Below are positions 43,821-54,614 of a stretch of 64,000 nt of DNA, in pieces. Source of the DNA: Hymenoscyphus infarciens (lineage: Eukaryota; Ascomycota; Leotiomycetes; Helotiales; Helotiaceae); NCBI GenBank assembly GCA_001414345.1, contig LLCB01000098.1, positions 62,001 through 126,000 on the forward strand, in the 5' to 3' direction. Below the pieces are notes generated by a model, which saw nothing but the letters and a program-made list of their open reading frames with translations, did no database searches and had not been told where the DNA came from. The first letter of the stretch is position 1, and every line of letters starts with the position of its first letter. Made by a program: the position numbers and the translations under genes.

Positions 43821-45420
43821 GATTGCGGTTGGCAGCGAGTAGCTGGGTCGAACTGAGGTATAATTTCTGGTCCTTGGAGGTGTTGACACTTGACCTAAGG
43901 ATATTGTTCAACTCGTCGCAGTCAAGAGCCCACGAGTACCTAAGGTACGATGGGTTCAGAGTGGATCTCAGAATGCCAAGGCACTAGCCCGAGAGCCGCA
44001 TACTAAGCCGATTGGGCGCTAGCGCATAATGCTCGCGTGAGGTCAACTTCAAATCGCGTCTCCTCTCACTTCCGTTCTCCTCCTCCATCTATTCTTTTCT
44101 GCCATGAAGACACCCCTCATCGAGCTAACACTACTCAACAATCCGGGCAACTGGATGCGTTGGGAATGTGTGATTAAAGTATGAACAGAGATCTGAGCAG
44201 GATCCCCTCTCGACACATTCCGCTTTCCTTCCGAGGTTTCGCGTGGAGGATGATTTGAGGACTTGAGTTGGATCCCTATGACGACACCCAGCACCGTCTT
44301 GAAATGTTGGCCAGACCGCTTCGGCTCTCGTCCAAGTCTGTGTTTGGAGGCCTTGATGGGGGTTAAGGTATGAAATTCGTGGACGATGATGAGAAATGTT
44401 GTGGGAGGGCCGCGTGCATTGCTGAGAGAGGAAATAGTTTTCAATCGGAGTGATTTTGGTTCGTCCCCTCCATTCTTACTTCCGCTCGATCTTGCTAACT
44501 GAGTTCCAGATTTATGTTTTCTTTTGGTCCTTGCGAGAAACCCGTTGGGTTGGTGTGTGTTGAGAGAGGAGTACATTCAAACCCGGTGATGACCAAGAAT
44601 CCAAAAAGCCAAAATTGCAGGTCAACCTTCCACGAGACTGTCGCTTCACCGCGACGGGCGACGGGAAAGCGTTGGCAATGAGAACTTTGAGAGCTGATCT
44701 GAGGGTTTCTTGAATGTTTTATTTTTGTTGGGGACCTTCCAGTGGGAGGCGACGTGTTTCTTACGTTTGTGCGAACGCCCATGAATTGTACTTTTAGTTT
44801 AGTCTGCATGTTGACTTCGGAATGATGATTGATTGCATATTTATCCTTTTGCTGATGCTTGAAACTGCAATGTACTTGATTGATCCCCTTTGGTCCGCTG
44901 CCTTGCTTTTGTTGCCTTGTTGATATGAATACGGGCTTCGAGTCCCGCACTATCGAATTGCGATCTAGAATGGCGATTTAATTGGTGACTTACTCATGTG
45001 CGCTGTAAACACTCTATCTATCTTCCGATATTGTGGAAGGGGAGGTGGTCAAAATTCATGTCGACATGAGCTTCGACCCAAAGTAGTCTGTGCCAAGTTT
45101 TTGATTGTATGGACAAGTTTACGAGAAACAAGACTAAAATCTTGTTTCATAAGAACTAGAAGAAGTCCAGCGTGTGAGTGACTGGCTTTCGTGCCCAACA
45201 TGAAGCCTTTGCTAGGCTAGGCCACTTGTTTGCCCACAACATTCTGTGAGGTGGTTACAATTGACGGTGCTTTCATGCGTGCTCAGACGTGAGCCTCGAT
45301 GCGAGAATCTATCGATACAAAGATGTTGGCGAGATTTATTAGTTACCTCCTCGATATTATATCGAGGACCGTTACTTTGGAAAAATTCAGATAACTATTG
45401 ATTTAAGTGTTGCTGATATC

Positions 45421-46150
45421 TATCAATGGCCAAGTTTGTGATTGCTTGCAGACGGTACAACGAATCGCTCAATGAACATTTACTTACTCATACGATTCAA
45501 GATGCTCTTTTCTATTTGAGAAGATGTACTCCAAGCCCTTGTTGAACTTTATCTTGTGTTGTTTTGCTTGCACTCGCCTTGCTCAGCGCATTTTGCACCA
45601 TCCTGACAATCATCTTTTGGTGAAAACTCTACACTGCGAAATGGGTTTGGCGGCTTATCTGAGGGCTCCCAATTTAAAGACATGTGCTGCAAGTGAGATA
45701 GGAGCCTAGTACTCTTATGTAACAATACACTACAGGAAATTGGCTTGTGAAAATCCAAGATGATTCCAAGCGCTTCTTGTAGCTTCCCTCGTGTGTTTTG
45801 TGTTGATTGACTTTGCTTGATTGTTGCCATTTTCATATTTCACGCAAATCATGTTTCCTGAGACTGGGGTTTTGATACGATATGTATCAATATATCGATA
45901 AACTTATCGCTGTCATTTGTTCGTTCGCCCTTGAGGTCTCATTGAGATGCCATTACTTTGGCACGAGATATAATTTTTGCCCATATTTATCAGTAGCCCT
46001 CAGATGTCGCATCGGTGATGCCCAAGTCTATGCTTGCTAGTAAACAGTGTAACGAAACGCTCAATTCTCGTAGACAATTCAAGATGATCTTTTCTGTTTG
46101 ACAGAATACACTCTGGGCCCTTCTTGATGCTCCGTTGCAGCGTTTTGTGT
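45421..46150 (+). repeat. Diverged direct duplication (two units of about 140 bp)
   Basis: Units at about 45421-45560 and 46016-46150 share blocks such as CGCTCAAT, ATTCAAGATG, TCTTTTCTRTTTGA and GYGTTGT/GTGTTGAT in the same order. Part of the pattern (CTTCTTG..GCTYC..., GTTTTGTGTTGAT) recurs near 45775-45815. The units are spaced about 595 bases apart. Confidence 0.55.
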
Positions 46151-46170
46151 TGATACAAGATGCTCTGCTT

Positions 46171-46267
46171 ATTGTACTTTGATTCCTGCGTGGTATTGGT
46201 GTCAGTGGAGTTTCGGCAGAGCGAGGGCTAGAAAACGACACCAATAGCACGCAGGAGTCAATACAAT
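46171..46267. repeat. Inverted repeat with about 32-base arms
   Basis: Left arm 46171-46203 and right arm 46237-46267 are near-complementary around CTCCTGCGTG and TATTGGTGTC, with a 33-base loop. A transcript could fold into a stable hairpin; it could also be a MITE end pair. Nothing shows that it is expressed. Confidence 0.7.
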
Positions 46268-47175
46268 ATATCGCCATCAGCATACCGAAACCTCGTTTGC
46301 AATTCTTCCCGAGGGCTTTGAAGTTTCATCTAGAATCCTTTGCAAGAAGCGCCAAGTGTCTGTCTCTTGATTGTAGTCAACCCATATTACGACATGGGCG
46401 GCGCCGCCGCTCGATCGAGTTGATTTATCTACAACCTTTCTATTTATGGTCTCTGGGTGCTGAGTACTTGTTAGTATTTGGTCTTCTCTCTCTAGGGAAC
46501 CCAAACTAGATTGCATGAAGGCAGCTGAAAAACTTAGTTCTTCAGTGCCACCTGAAGGTGAGCTCAAACTCCTTTGTGGGAGTCCTTGAGTGAAGAGGCA
46601 AGGGATGGGCCTCAATTCAATGGCTTGTGCACATGGGTTCCTTGCCCCTTTTATCATCCACCCCTTTTCTCTATTCTACACTTAACAACAAGCTCTGGCT
46701 ATATTATTTCTGAATGCAGTAACAAATCTGTGAGAAGACGTAAACATAATAAAGAAGCTTGTTGATGTAGACCTCTGCAATTTTGTCTGCACTCATGCTG
46801 GACCAAGGCTAGCAGGTTTCACCACCGCCTTGCCTTGCCTTGCCTCGCTTACAGGTCAATTCCGATTTTAACCGCAACAACCCTTCTAGTCCAGCTTATC
46901 TAGGTAATTTATTGGTTGTAGAAGAGCAGACGCTAGTCTATCTACCCCGCTCCCACAGGTTTTTAAGAAGTTTCTGCTCTTCCAAATCTTCTCCTCTTCC
47001 TTTCAACTCCTACAACAAATCTTTGGTTTGTCGTCGGTTTATCCAACCACCCACCATCTCCCTCTTAGATCATCAGATAGCTTCATCGGATTATCGTTCA
47101 AGGTCAGTACAGTCCTCCTCCTCTCTTTATTGAGTTTGAAGTTGTGAACAAGGGAAGAGGTTGCTGCACAGCAAC

Positions 47176-47530
47176 TCTTGTCCTTGCGAGCGACCGTGGA
47201 CTTGAGGGCTGGCTATTGGCATCAACCACCAAGTCATCAACCACAGCATCCCATCCCTTCTATCGTTGACTGCTATCATCGAGTCTGCTTGCTTCGCTTG
47301 AAAGAGCAAGGCAAGCAGCGCTGATATCGCGTCATCGTAGCTCTTGTGGGCGACCGAGCCATCCATGGCCGACTCGGGGGGCTGGCTATTGGCATCGACC
47401 TCCAAGTCAACCATCACCCAGTCCTCCATCACAGCATCGCATCTTCTGACGTTGGCCTGGTATCAGCGACGCTGCTTGCTCTGCATTGAAGAGTCAAGTA
47501 AGCGCCGCCGATATCAAGTCATCGTTGCCC
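47176..47530 (+). repeat. Tandem duplication in the leader region of the proline-rich candidate gene
   Basis: Two units (about 47176-47338 and 47339-47530) share GCGACCG, GGGCTGGCTATTGGCATC, CCAAGTCA, CACAGCATC, CTGCTTGC and ATATC...GTCATCGT in order. They lie upstream of the ATG at 47710. Confidence 0.65.
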
Positions 47531-47709
47531 TTGGCTTGCTGGAAGAGGTGGAACCAAAGAAGCTCTCGCAAAAGCGAAACCAGAAAGCCTCCTTTGCGAA
47601 AGCTTCTCTGGCCTCTAACCCCCCCCCAGCAGAAGAGTCACTGCCACACTTTTTCTATCAAATAATTGTTGAATTTGGTCTCTTCGAAGCTAATTATTTT
47701 CTCTTGCAG

Positions 47710-48115
47710 ATGTCTGAACCCCAAAGCCCCGTCGAAATCAAGGAAGATCCACCGTCTCCTTCACAGCCAAACCTGACCCCTTTGCAACCAAGCCCACCCC
47801 CTCCGCGGCCATCACCAACACCAGCCGTTCAGTTTCCACCAAACCCTCGGGTTCAAGCTCTTCGACAATTGGACCTAGGAAATTATGGAAAGAAAGGAGG
47901 AAATGAGTACGTGAAAACTCCCTTCGCTCGCCCCTCCCTGTCTTCGCTTCCCACCCATCACACATGAGCCTTACACACGAGTTGAGCAATACGCCATTGT
48001 ACCAAAAGGTCTCAAAGAACAGAGCCGTTGCTTGCTTGAAGAAACTTGGGAGAAGCATCAACATGGCTATTCACTTTTCCCAACTCTCTTTACACAATCA
48101 ACCATGTTCTTCTAG
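47710..48115 (+). CDS. Candidate proline-rich protein, splice structure uncertain
   Basis: The ATG at 47710 follows directly on a CTCTTGCAG acceptor, suggesting an intron in the leader. The frame reads MSEPQSPVEIKEDPPSPSQP, then Pro-rich sequence (LQPSPPPPRPSPTPAVQFPP) and VQALRQLDLGNYGKKGGNE before a GTACGT donor at 47907. Without splicing it ends at 47965-47967 after 85 residues. Downstream a coding-like stretch, PKGLKEQSRCLLEETWEKHQ, runs to a stop at 48113-48115, but no acceptor joins it in frame; the in-phase acceptor (GTTGAG before 47985) leads into a different frame open to 48350. The short length, odd splicing and lack of a domain leave this uncertain; it could be decayed. Confidence 0.35.
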
Positions 48116-48639
48116 ACCTTTTGGGGCAATGTCTGCTCTGAGGCGTGCTACCTGGCTCTTGGCTTGGAGAGATGCTGCTGCTTTCCTCGGGCAAAGTATC
48201 ATGGGATGTGTGCCTGAAAGGCTCCAAGGTTCTTGTCGGGTTGTATCGGCTTGCAACTTCGCGCCTTTCTATGGACATCAAAAGCGGCATGTAATACTTC
48301 AAGTTGGTTCCTGCCTCTATAGCTCCCATTGTTCCAACTTTCTAGGATAATTCAAGGCAATTATCCCAAAGGGTTGAGACAATTTAGACTATTGACCTCG
48401 GTGTTTTGGGACAATCAAGCTCGATTGTCATAAAGTATTTGGTAATTGTAGGTCTTGCTTTGGAGAGTTGGAAGTATCAGTTATTTACTGCCGCTTTACA
48501 GCGAGCCCTCGAAGCCCTAACCCTGCTGCACACTTGCGTTATATACGCACCGTCCTCTACCCCGCTCCAAACCTTTCCTTCTTCCTTTTTACAACTCCAT
48601 CTAGTTTTGATCTTTTTGGGATCTTGGATTAAACTGACG

Positions 48640-50621
48640 ATGTCGCAACGCAGCCACTCCCCCGGCCTGGTCATCGTTGATGACAGCGCTTCTGCTTATG
48701 AACCAAGCCGTGCTGGTAAGTAACTCTTGATCCTCCCTGTCTGCCTGACTGGCTCTTGCTAATCCATCCTCTGTGTAGGTACCGAAGATGGCAGTACAAC
48801 CTCAGGCAGCCCTTCCCTGACTGGCAAGGCGAAGTCCAAGAAGAAGTCGAAGAAGAAGAAGGCAAAGGCAAAGAAACACACCGACGAGCCTCTCGCCCCC
48901 AGCAATGCGGGTAAGTAATTCTTGATCGGCTCTCCGTCTGCTACCTGCCTAACTGAGTGGCAATTGCCATCTGGAAGTCGACGCCATCCCCGTCCTTCAT
49001 CACCTTGTACCTACGTGGCTAACCCATCCTCTGTGTAGGTACCGATACCGATACCGAAGATGGCAACGACGTTGTCGCTTCCGCCGGTCCTTCCCAACCT
49101 CGCGCTCGATACGTCAACGAGCTGCGTGAGGCACCACTTGGAACTAGAGCCCGTCTTGCCGCAGAGGCCGCTACTCGCGCACAACAACCTGAGCCGGCAG
49201 CGCAAGACTTTGCACCTCAACCATCAAACACTCCATTCAACGACCAATCCGCACGAGGATCTCCAATGGCTCAAGAGCGACCCCCAATTAACACCGCGGC
49301 TCTCGGTCTCAATCGCCTCGTACTTGAACAAGCAGAGGTCATTGATCCCAACCGCCCCAAGGGCTTCACTATCGCCGGAGGTGAAGTCTACATTTCATCA
49401 AAGTACGGCTTTGAATGGGTCGTCCGCGAAGTAGACTTCCGCAAGGCGTCGCCCAAATTTGCCGCTCTTCTTGATGAGCACAGGCCAATTCTTCGCACCA
49501 AGGCACAACGCGATGAAGGCCAAACGATCAAGTGGAAGTTTGAACTGGTCGTGAGCGAGGATTACCCAAAGGAACTCCGCCTTCGAAGTTTCAAGTGGAT
49601 GGTAAGTGACCCTCACCTTTGGCCCTTTCCCTACTCGTCATCGTTGGTTGTCTAACATCTTGTACAGAACCCGAACCCCAAGGGCAAGATGCAACTTGCA
49701 GACGTCGAACACGGTGTCCCTGCGAATCCACCCTTCAACAAAGCATATGACAACTTCTTCCGAATCATTGCCAACACCGCTCAACACTTCACCCCACGCG
49801 CTCCCCGTCGCCCCGATGACCCAAGCATCCGTGATCAGGACACGGCGTTCGTCGCGCAAACCCTTGGTGTCCTCATTGTCGCCGAAGACTGCGATGCCAT
49901 GGGTGCTGTCGCTCAATGTCTCGAGACGCAATATCTCCGGATGGGCAATCGTCTGTGGACATACATTCAAGAGAAGTACTACGTCTGGATGAATATTGGG
50001 GTTCGCATTCAATCTCCAATCATCTTCAGAGAGGCAATCATCCATATGGTTGGTCAAATCGACTCTCTTATGGCAACCATCAGACCCAGCTCATTCGAGG
50101 GCAAGGGAGAGGTGTTCATCACTATCAAAGACTTGGTTCAAAAGAAGGTCCACCAGTTGCAGGCTCTCAAGAAGAAGACTGAACATGAGCTCTTGCAGTT
50201 CTACCCCGTCAAGATGTATCACCCCCACACCGAGAATAGTTTCAACCCCGACAGAACTGTCTACACCTCCGAGATCTACCTTTATCAAGCTAGGAGCATC
50301 TGGAATCAGTACATCAGCTGCGCTTACCATAGGGATCTTCATCATCGCGCTGACGATGGTGGAATCCGTCTTTACCAAACCATCATCACCGGCGGAACGG
50401 CATATCTCGAACCAGCTTCTCTCGAGAGCTATACCGAACGCTTCGCAATGTCGCCTCGTGCTTTGGGGTTATTGCACCAGGCCATTGAGGAGGTTAAGGA
50501 AGAGGCCAAGGGAGTTTTGAAGGAGTTGCTTAGAGACAATACACAGGGACAAAAGAATGATAAAGCTCAATTGGGATATCTAACTTGTACTTGGATTGAG
50601 GATAGCGAGTTGCCTTTCTAG
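48640..50621 (+). CDS. BTB/POZ-like fungal protein
   Basis: Four exons (48640-48715, 48779-48910, 49039-49601, 49668-50621) join in frame to 574 residues. The start is MSQRSHSPGLVIVDDSASAY. Exon 2 and early exon 3 are charged and repetitive (a Lys-rich KSKKKSKKKKAKAKKH run, possible nuclear signal). The ordered part starts near residue 155: VYISSKYGFEWVVREVDFRK, then FELVVSEDYPKELRLRSFKW, NPPFNKAYDNFFRIIANTAQ, LGVLIVAEDCDAMGAVAQCL and IFREAIIHMVGQ. That layout is the large Pezizomycotina family of BTB-domain proteins, often adaptors or of unknown role. No intact Zn or enzyme motif is seen. Introns 1 and 2 and the following exon starts are near duplicates. Coding is strongly supported; function is not known. 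Confidence 0.82.
48711..49058 (+). repeat. Duplicated intron-exon module in the BTB-like gene
   Basis: Introns 1 and 2 both begin GGTAAGTAAYTCTTGATC and end CATCCTCTGTGTAG, and both are followed by an exon start GTACCGA(TACCGATACCGA)AGATGGCA. This points to duplication of an intron with its flanking exon ends, followed by expansion of intron 2 and of an ACCGAT step in exon 3. Confidence 0.8.
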
Positions 50622-51480
50622 GTGGTTTATTTCCACGTCTCTGATTCGCTCGGAGCTATTTGGTGGCGTTAGTTATTGCTTCTGGTTGGCTGTTCTCTTG
50701 CTTGTGGCGTTTGGAGGGGGCGTTCTTGCGGTGGAAACTAGATACCCGGCATTGAATTAGTTACCAAAATGAAGCATATTTGACCTTGACTTGGAAGTTT
50801 TTTGATCCTTTCGTGATAACTTCATCATCCCTAACCTTCATCATTTTCCCCTTAGATCTATGTCAACTTTTCATCAACTTTTCAGCAAATCTTCATCATT
50901 TTCCGTCAATTTTTGATGAAATGTATGAAATGCAGGAAATGTGATGTCAAGAATGTCACGTGTTTGTGAATTTGAGGCTATTTCTAAGTCAAAACTCTTA
51001 ACATTTTGGTATTCTAGGAAGCTTTTCTGTTGCTTTATCTTTCTTCTTCTGGATAGAGGACTTGTTCCCACTGATTGAAGTTACTGTATCGTCTCTTTTG
51101 ATATTATTCCAAGAAGAAAGAAGCTGTTTTGAACTTCCTCGGGTAAAATCCTTTTTTTTCTGTTTGGGTAGAGAACTACCGAGGTTTTTTATGCTTTTAC
51201 GATTGGCGTTTAGATGTAAAGTTGTATTATTTGAGGTGATTGTAGAGTAAGTTCGGCTCTCTGATTAGGTTTCTTTGGAGAAAGAGGGTATTGTTGTTCT
51301 TTTGCTTGGTTTTGCGTGGGGGTTTTGGGTGGGAATTGGGTTTGAGGAGGATGATACTCGAGTACGTTTATTGTTTTGTCTAGCTTTTCTCTTCTCATTA
51401 GGAAACTTAAGCTTGTTATCTGATCTTACGACGATTTTTCTTTTGGGAGATAGATATTCTTGATAAGAGTTGTCAAGTAA
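50622..51480. other. 3' flank of the BTB-like gene, T-rich spacer
   Basis: Low-complexity T-rich sequence with repeated TCATCA/TTTTCATCAA words near 50820-50930. Short frames are not supported. Confidence 0.5.
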
Positions 51481-52045
51481 GTTCTTTAGGCTAAGTGTCT
51501 GTTTTCTAATTTATAGATACCTTTTCAATGATATTACGTTGAAATTACTGTCAAGACATATGTGCCTTTGACTCGGAGTCTAGAGAAAGTCTATTAGTTT
51601 GTCTCTATTTATTTTACTCTAGATAGAACTTGTGTCTTTTCAATAAGATTACGTTAAAAAGTTTTCAAAGCATATAATTCAGAGCAGAAGAAAGTACCGA
51701 GTAAGTTCTTTCTTTTAGAGACCTTCCTTATTTTTAATCGAAAATCTCTTCTATTACTACGGTTTTATAATACTGGCTCTTTTGAACGCTTACTTAACTT
51801 ACTTAATAATATAGAGTAAGTTCTTTCTATTTAGACTAATTCATTCTTTTAGGCTAATTTATTCTTCTAAATAGAGAGCTCCTTATATTTCTCCAGTCTT
51901 ATACTACTAGCTTAGTTAAGATTACACTTCAATCTACAAAAGATATAGCGGAAGTTCTTTAAAAAAAAACTATATATCCTGTTTAAAATAAATAAAAGCT
52001 TTTTTAAATATAAGGTAAAATTACTATAAAATCTAAAGTAGGTTC

Positions 52046-53057
52046 GATTAGCGTTTTTGTTTTCCTAGCCGGATTAGCACTCCTATCCTCTCTAAAGGTT
52101 CCTATCCGTGTCTTTCCTTACTTTCAAAGCTATCCTTCCTTATTATATCCCCTCTTTTAAGCGCTCCTAGCCTATTATATCTTATCTCTAGCTTTTAATA
52201 CGCCTTTCTCTTCTAATTCTATACTTTTAACACGCCTATCTCTTCTACTACTATATAAGGTTAATTTCCTTTCTATGCCTAGTAGAGAGGATAGGAAGGT
52301 TTATATATTATCCTATAGAAGTATATAAAGTGAGTTAGTTTATAAGAGGTAAAGTAGGTTAGTTTATAAGAGGAGTTCCGTGTTTAGTACTACCGCTCTC
52401 TTATAAATTAACCTACTTTATTATAATAACACGAGATATATACGACTATCGAAGAGGTAGATAAGAGTGTATTCGAAAGAATAATATATATAGAAACTAG
52501 GTACTAATATAGAAGAAAAGACTAAATTAGTCTTCTCTTATTCTAAATAAGAGTATATATATATAAGAGATTAGACACTACAAAGGTCTAATAGTAATAA
52601 TAACCGAGTTCTACCTAATATAGCTATTACTAAATAATAAGAGCTGAAAAGCTAAATATATAATATCTAAGCCTTAATCTCTTCTATATATAAATATTAG
52701 TTATTAATATATTTAGTACTTTTAGTTATATAAGTATTAGTAATTCGTAATCTTAGTATAGAGGTATCGGCAGTTTCACGAATATCGGTAATTCATAATA
52801 GCAGGCTATTATATTTATCTAGAGATACTCTTCCTCTTCTAGCTACTCCTCTCCTATACTCCTTACTCTCCTCTCTCTTCCTAGCCTCTCTTTTTAGCCT
52901 TCCTAGCTACTCTAATTCTTCTTTTATAATTATCCTTCCTCTTCTATCATATTCTATAAGTAGAGTTATCCTATCCTATTATATCCTAATATAGCGGGGC
53001 ATCCTTCCTTATCCTAATGCCTAGGAGCGTCAAGGCAGGGAAATCTAAAACGCTGCC
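52046..53057. mobile_element. Decayed TIR element, about 1.0 kb
   Basis: The left end reads TTAGCGTTTTTGTTTTCC and the inverted right end reads GGCAGCGTTTTAGATTTCCC. The ends resemble those of the element at 55583-56510. The interior holds an LTR remnant of the chromovirus family, so it is itself nested. No frame survives. Ends are approximate. Confidence 0.4.
52555..52805 (-). repeat. LTR remnant of the same chromovirus family
   Basis: The reverse strand matches blocks of the 497-bp LTR in order: CGAAACTGCCGATACC, TTTATATATAGAAG.GATTAAGG, ATATATTTAGCTTTTCAGC, CTCTTATTATTTAGTA and TAGCTATATTAGGTAGAA. Only about half the LTR is recognisable and no internal sequence adjoins, so it is a partial solo LTR. 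Confidence 0.72.
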
Positions 53058-53880
53058 TAAAGTAGATAGATTTGGTAATCGAAATTAGAACAACGAGCTA
53101 TTCACTGCCACTTTTGTTATCTACTACGAGCGAGTTTACGTTAAATACGTCAATGCTAACTATACTACTTTTACTTGAAGTTCAAGCCGGCTCTAATATC
53201 TAAGCGTATCTACACTTCCTATTATTCTCGTAACCACAACTGGCTGGTCTCATTTTGAAATGAACTAGAGTGTTGTTGTTTATACATCTCAAGGCCCGAG
53301 AACTCTCCACGACTTAAAAAGTACAGATATTAATACAGCATCCTAATCAACCACTTTTATCTACTCAACTTAAGGAGGGTAGACTCGAGCCTCCTAGTAC
53401 AAGTACAACAACTTTAAGAGCTTATCTACAAGAGAGGAGAAGAAGCTTGAAAATAAGCGAGGAAGCCAGAGAACAAAATAGGTGAAAATAGTTAATGAAT
53501 CAGTTGCCCCTTAGAGACGTTGAGAATTAAGTAGTCCAATTTAAAAAGATAATCCTATCTCAAGTTAAAGAGACAAGGCTCGTTAGAAGCCAGAAAGTTC
53601 ATTCGGAGAGGTAACACTTATAATAAGTCAAAGATGTACAACTTTTGAACAGAGATATCAATTTCAAGGAACGTCTTATACTTACGAAATATTTCATTAC
53701 TAAGACTTTAAAATCAAGTATAAGAGCAAAGACAAGTCAAAAACACATTAGAAAAGAGTGTAAACCTTTGAGAGTTTCTTCAGAATGTAAGATTACGAGA
53801 GTCCCGTGTGCCGTTTTACTTTTTGGAAGAAACCCGGGAACTTGGAATTCCACCTTAAGGGCTTGAATAGATAAGTTTTT

Positions 53881-54260
53881 CTTTTTTTCTTTTGTTATGA
53901 TAGTCACAATATAGATCTAGAAGAAACAATAAAAGCAGAGAGACTGGACATAGGTTAGTCTAGTCACATGATTGTGTCTCGACTAAGCGAGTGGTCTTGC
54001 TCAATCAAAACATCAGTTTTTCCCCAGTCCCAAATCCTCTAAAAACGCATATTCTTCATTGAAATCAAGTTTCCGAAGTTACAGGTTCAATGCGTACACA
54101 TATTCTCCAGTTTCTACAGTATTTACAGCAAATCCTCCTTTGCTTGCGTCATCTGATTTTAGCTAGTGTCCCCAGTCACTCAAAAACACACTCTGGGCAG
54201 TCATCAGCTTACCCCGACCTCAACCTCAACCTCAACCCCAACCATCAGCCATCAACCAAC
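53881..54260. other. Less-degraded island upstream of the F-box pseudogene
   Basis: Near-normal composition with a CTCAACC/CCTCAACCC microrepeat (about 54211-54245) just before the ATG at 54261. It probably holds the former promoter and leader of the pseudogene. Confidence 0.45.
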
Positions 54261-54614
54261 ATGAGCAAGGGCACAGCGCAACCCGAGAGCGCGATCTGCC
54301 CTGCAAATGACAACAATAGAGAGCCTGATGCAACGACGAAAGCACTTCTCCTCCCGGAAATCATCACAGGAATCCTCCTTGAACTCGAGTTTCACGAAAT
54401 CCTCATCAAGTGCTCCCTAGTATGCCGTACATAGAAAATCACAATCGACGAGTCCCCCAAAATTCTGCAGAAGCTTAATTTTATGCCAGACACAGAGGAG
54501 GTACCTAAGGGCAGAAAGATATCATGCTTTATGAAAATATTAGCACAACCTAGCACCAATATCTCAACAAGTCTTCTACCAAAGCTCCCCAAAGCCCGTC
54601 TTCAGGTCATTTAG
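54261..54614 (+). pseudogene. F-box-like gene broken by one in-frame TAG
   Basis: From ATG 54261 the frame reads MSKGTAQPESAICPANDNNR, then LLLPEIITGILLELEFHEIL and KCSLVCRT, the standard start of a fungal F-box (LPE.l..Il..L....l...slVCr.W). The stop at 54432-54434 sits where the conserved Trp is expected (TGG to TAG). The same frame continues beyond it, KITIDESPKILQKLNFMPDT, typical of the stretch after the F-box, and ends at 54612-54614. A G-to-A change in TG context fits RIP of the opposite strand. The remaining C-terminal part is missing or unrecognisable. Intact F-box proteins link substrates to SCF ubiquitin ligases. It is surrounded by decayed repeats. Confidence 0.7.

Larger units (their letters stand above)
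43821..47175. other. Long spacer with duplications, no convincing gene
   Basis: About 3.35 kb. Minus-strand frames at 44049-44576 and 44495-44950 lack domains and start context. The region holds a TACCTAAGGTA motif (about 43937), a diverged direct duplication (about 45421-45560 and 46016-46150) and an inverted repeat (46171-46267), listed separately, plus a CCTTG microrepeat near 46830. A non-coding RNA or a decayed gene cannot be excluded. Confidence 0.5.
51481..53880. other. AT-rich, RIP-like decayed repeat block
   Basis: Stop-dense sequence dominated by TA-rich words, with CT-rich stretches (about 52060-52260 and 52840-52990). It contains the TIR element and LTR remnant listed separately. 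The last 0.8 kb is less degraded but shows no domain; a plus-strand frame near 53645-53866 is basic and unrecognised. Confidence 0.6.

Noticed and set aside
44049..44950. Two overlapping minus-strand frames of 175 and 151 residues
   Set aside because: No recognisable domain, splice structure or conserved composition; overlapping frames of this length occur by chance in GC-balanced DNA.
48077..48350. Open frame continuing to 48350 as the true end of the proline-rich candidate
   Set aside because: It is phase-consistent with one weak acceptor but has chance-like composition (many Cys, Arg, Ser) and conflicts with a better coding texture in another frame.
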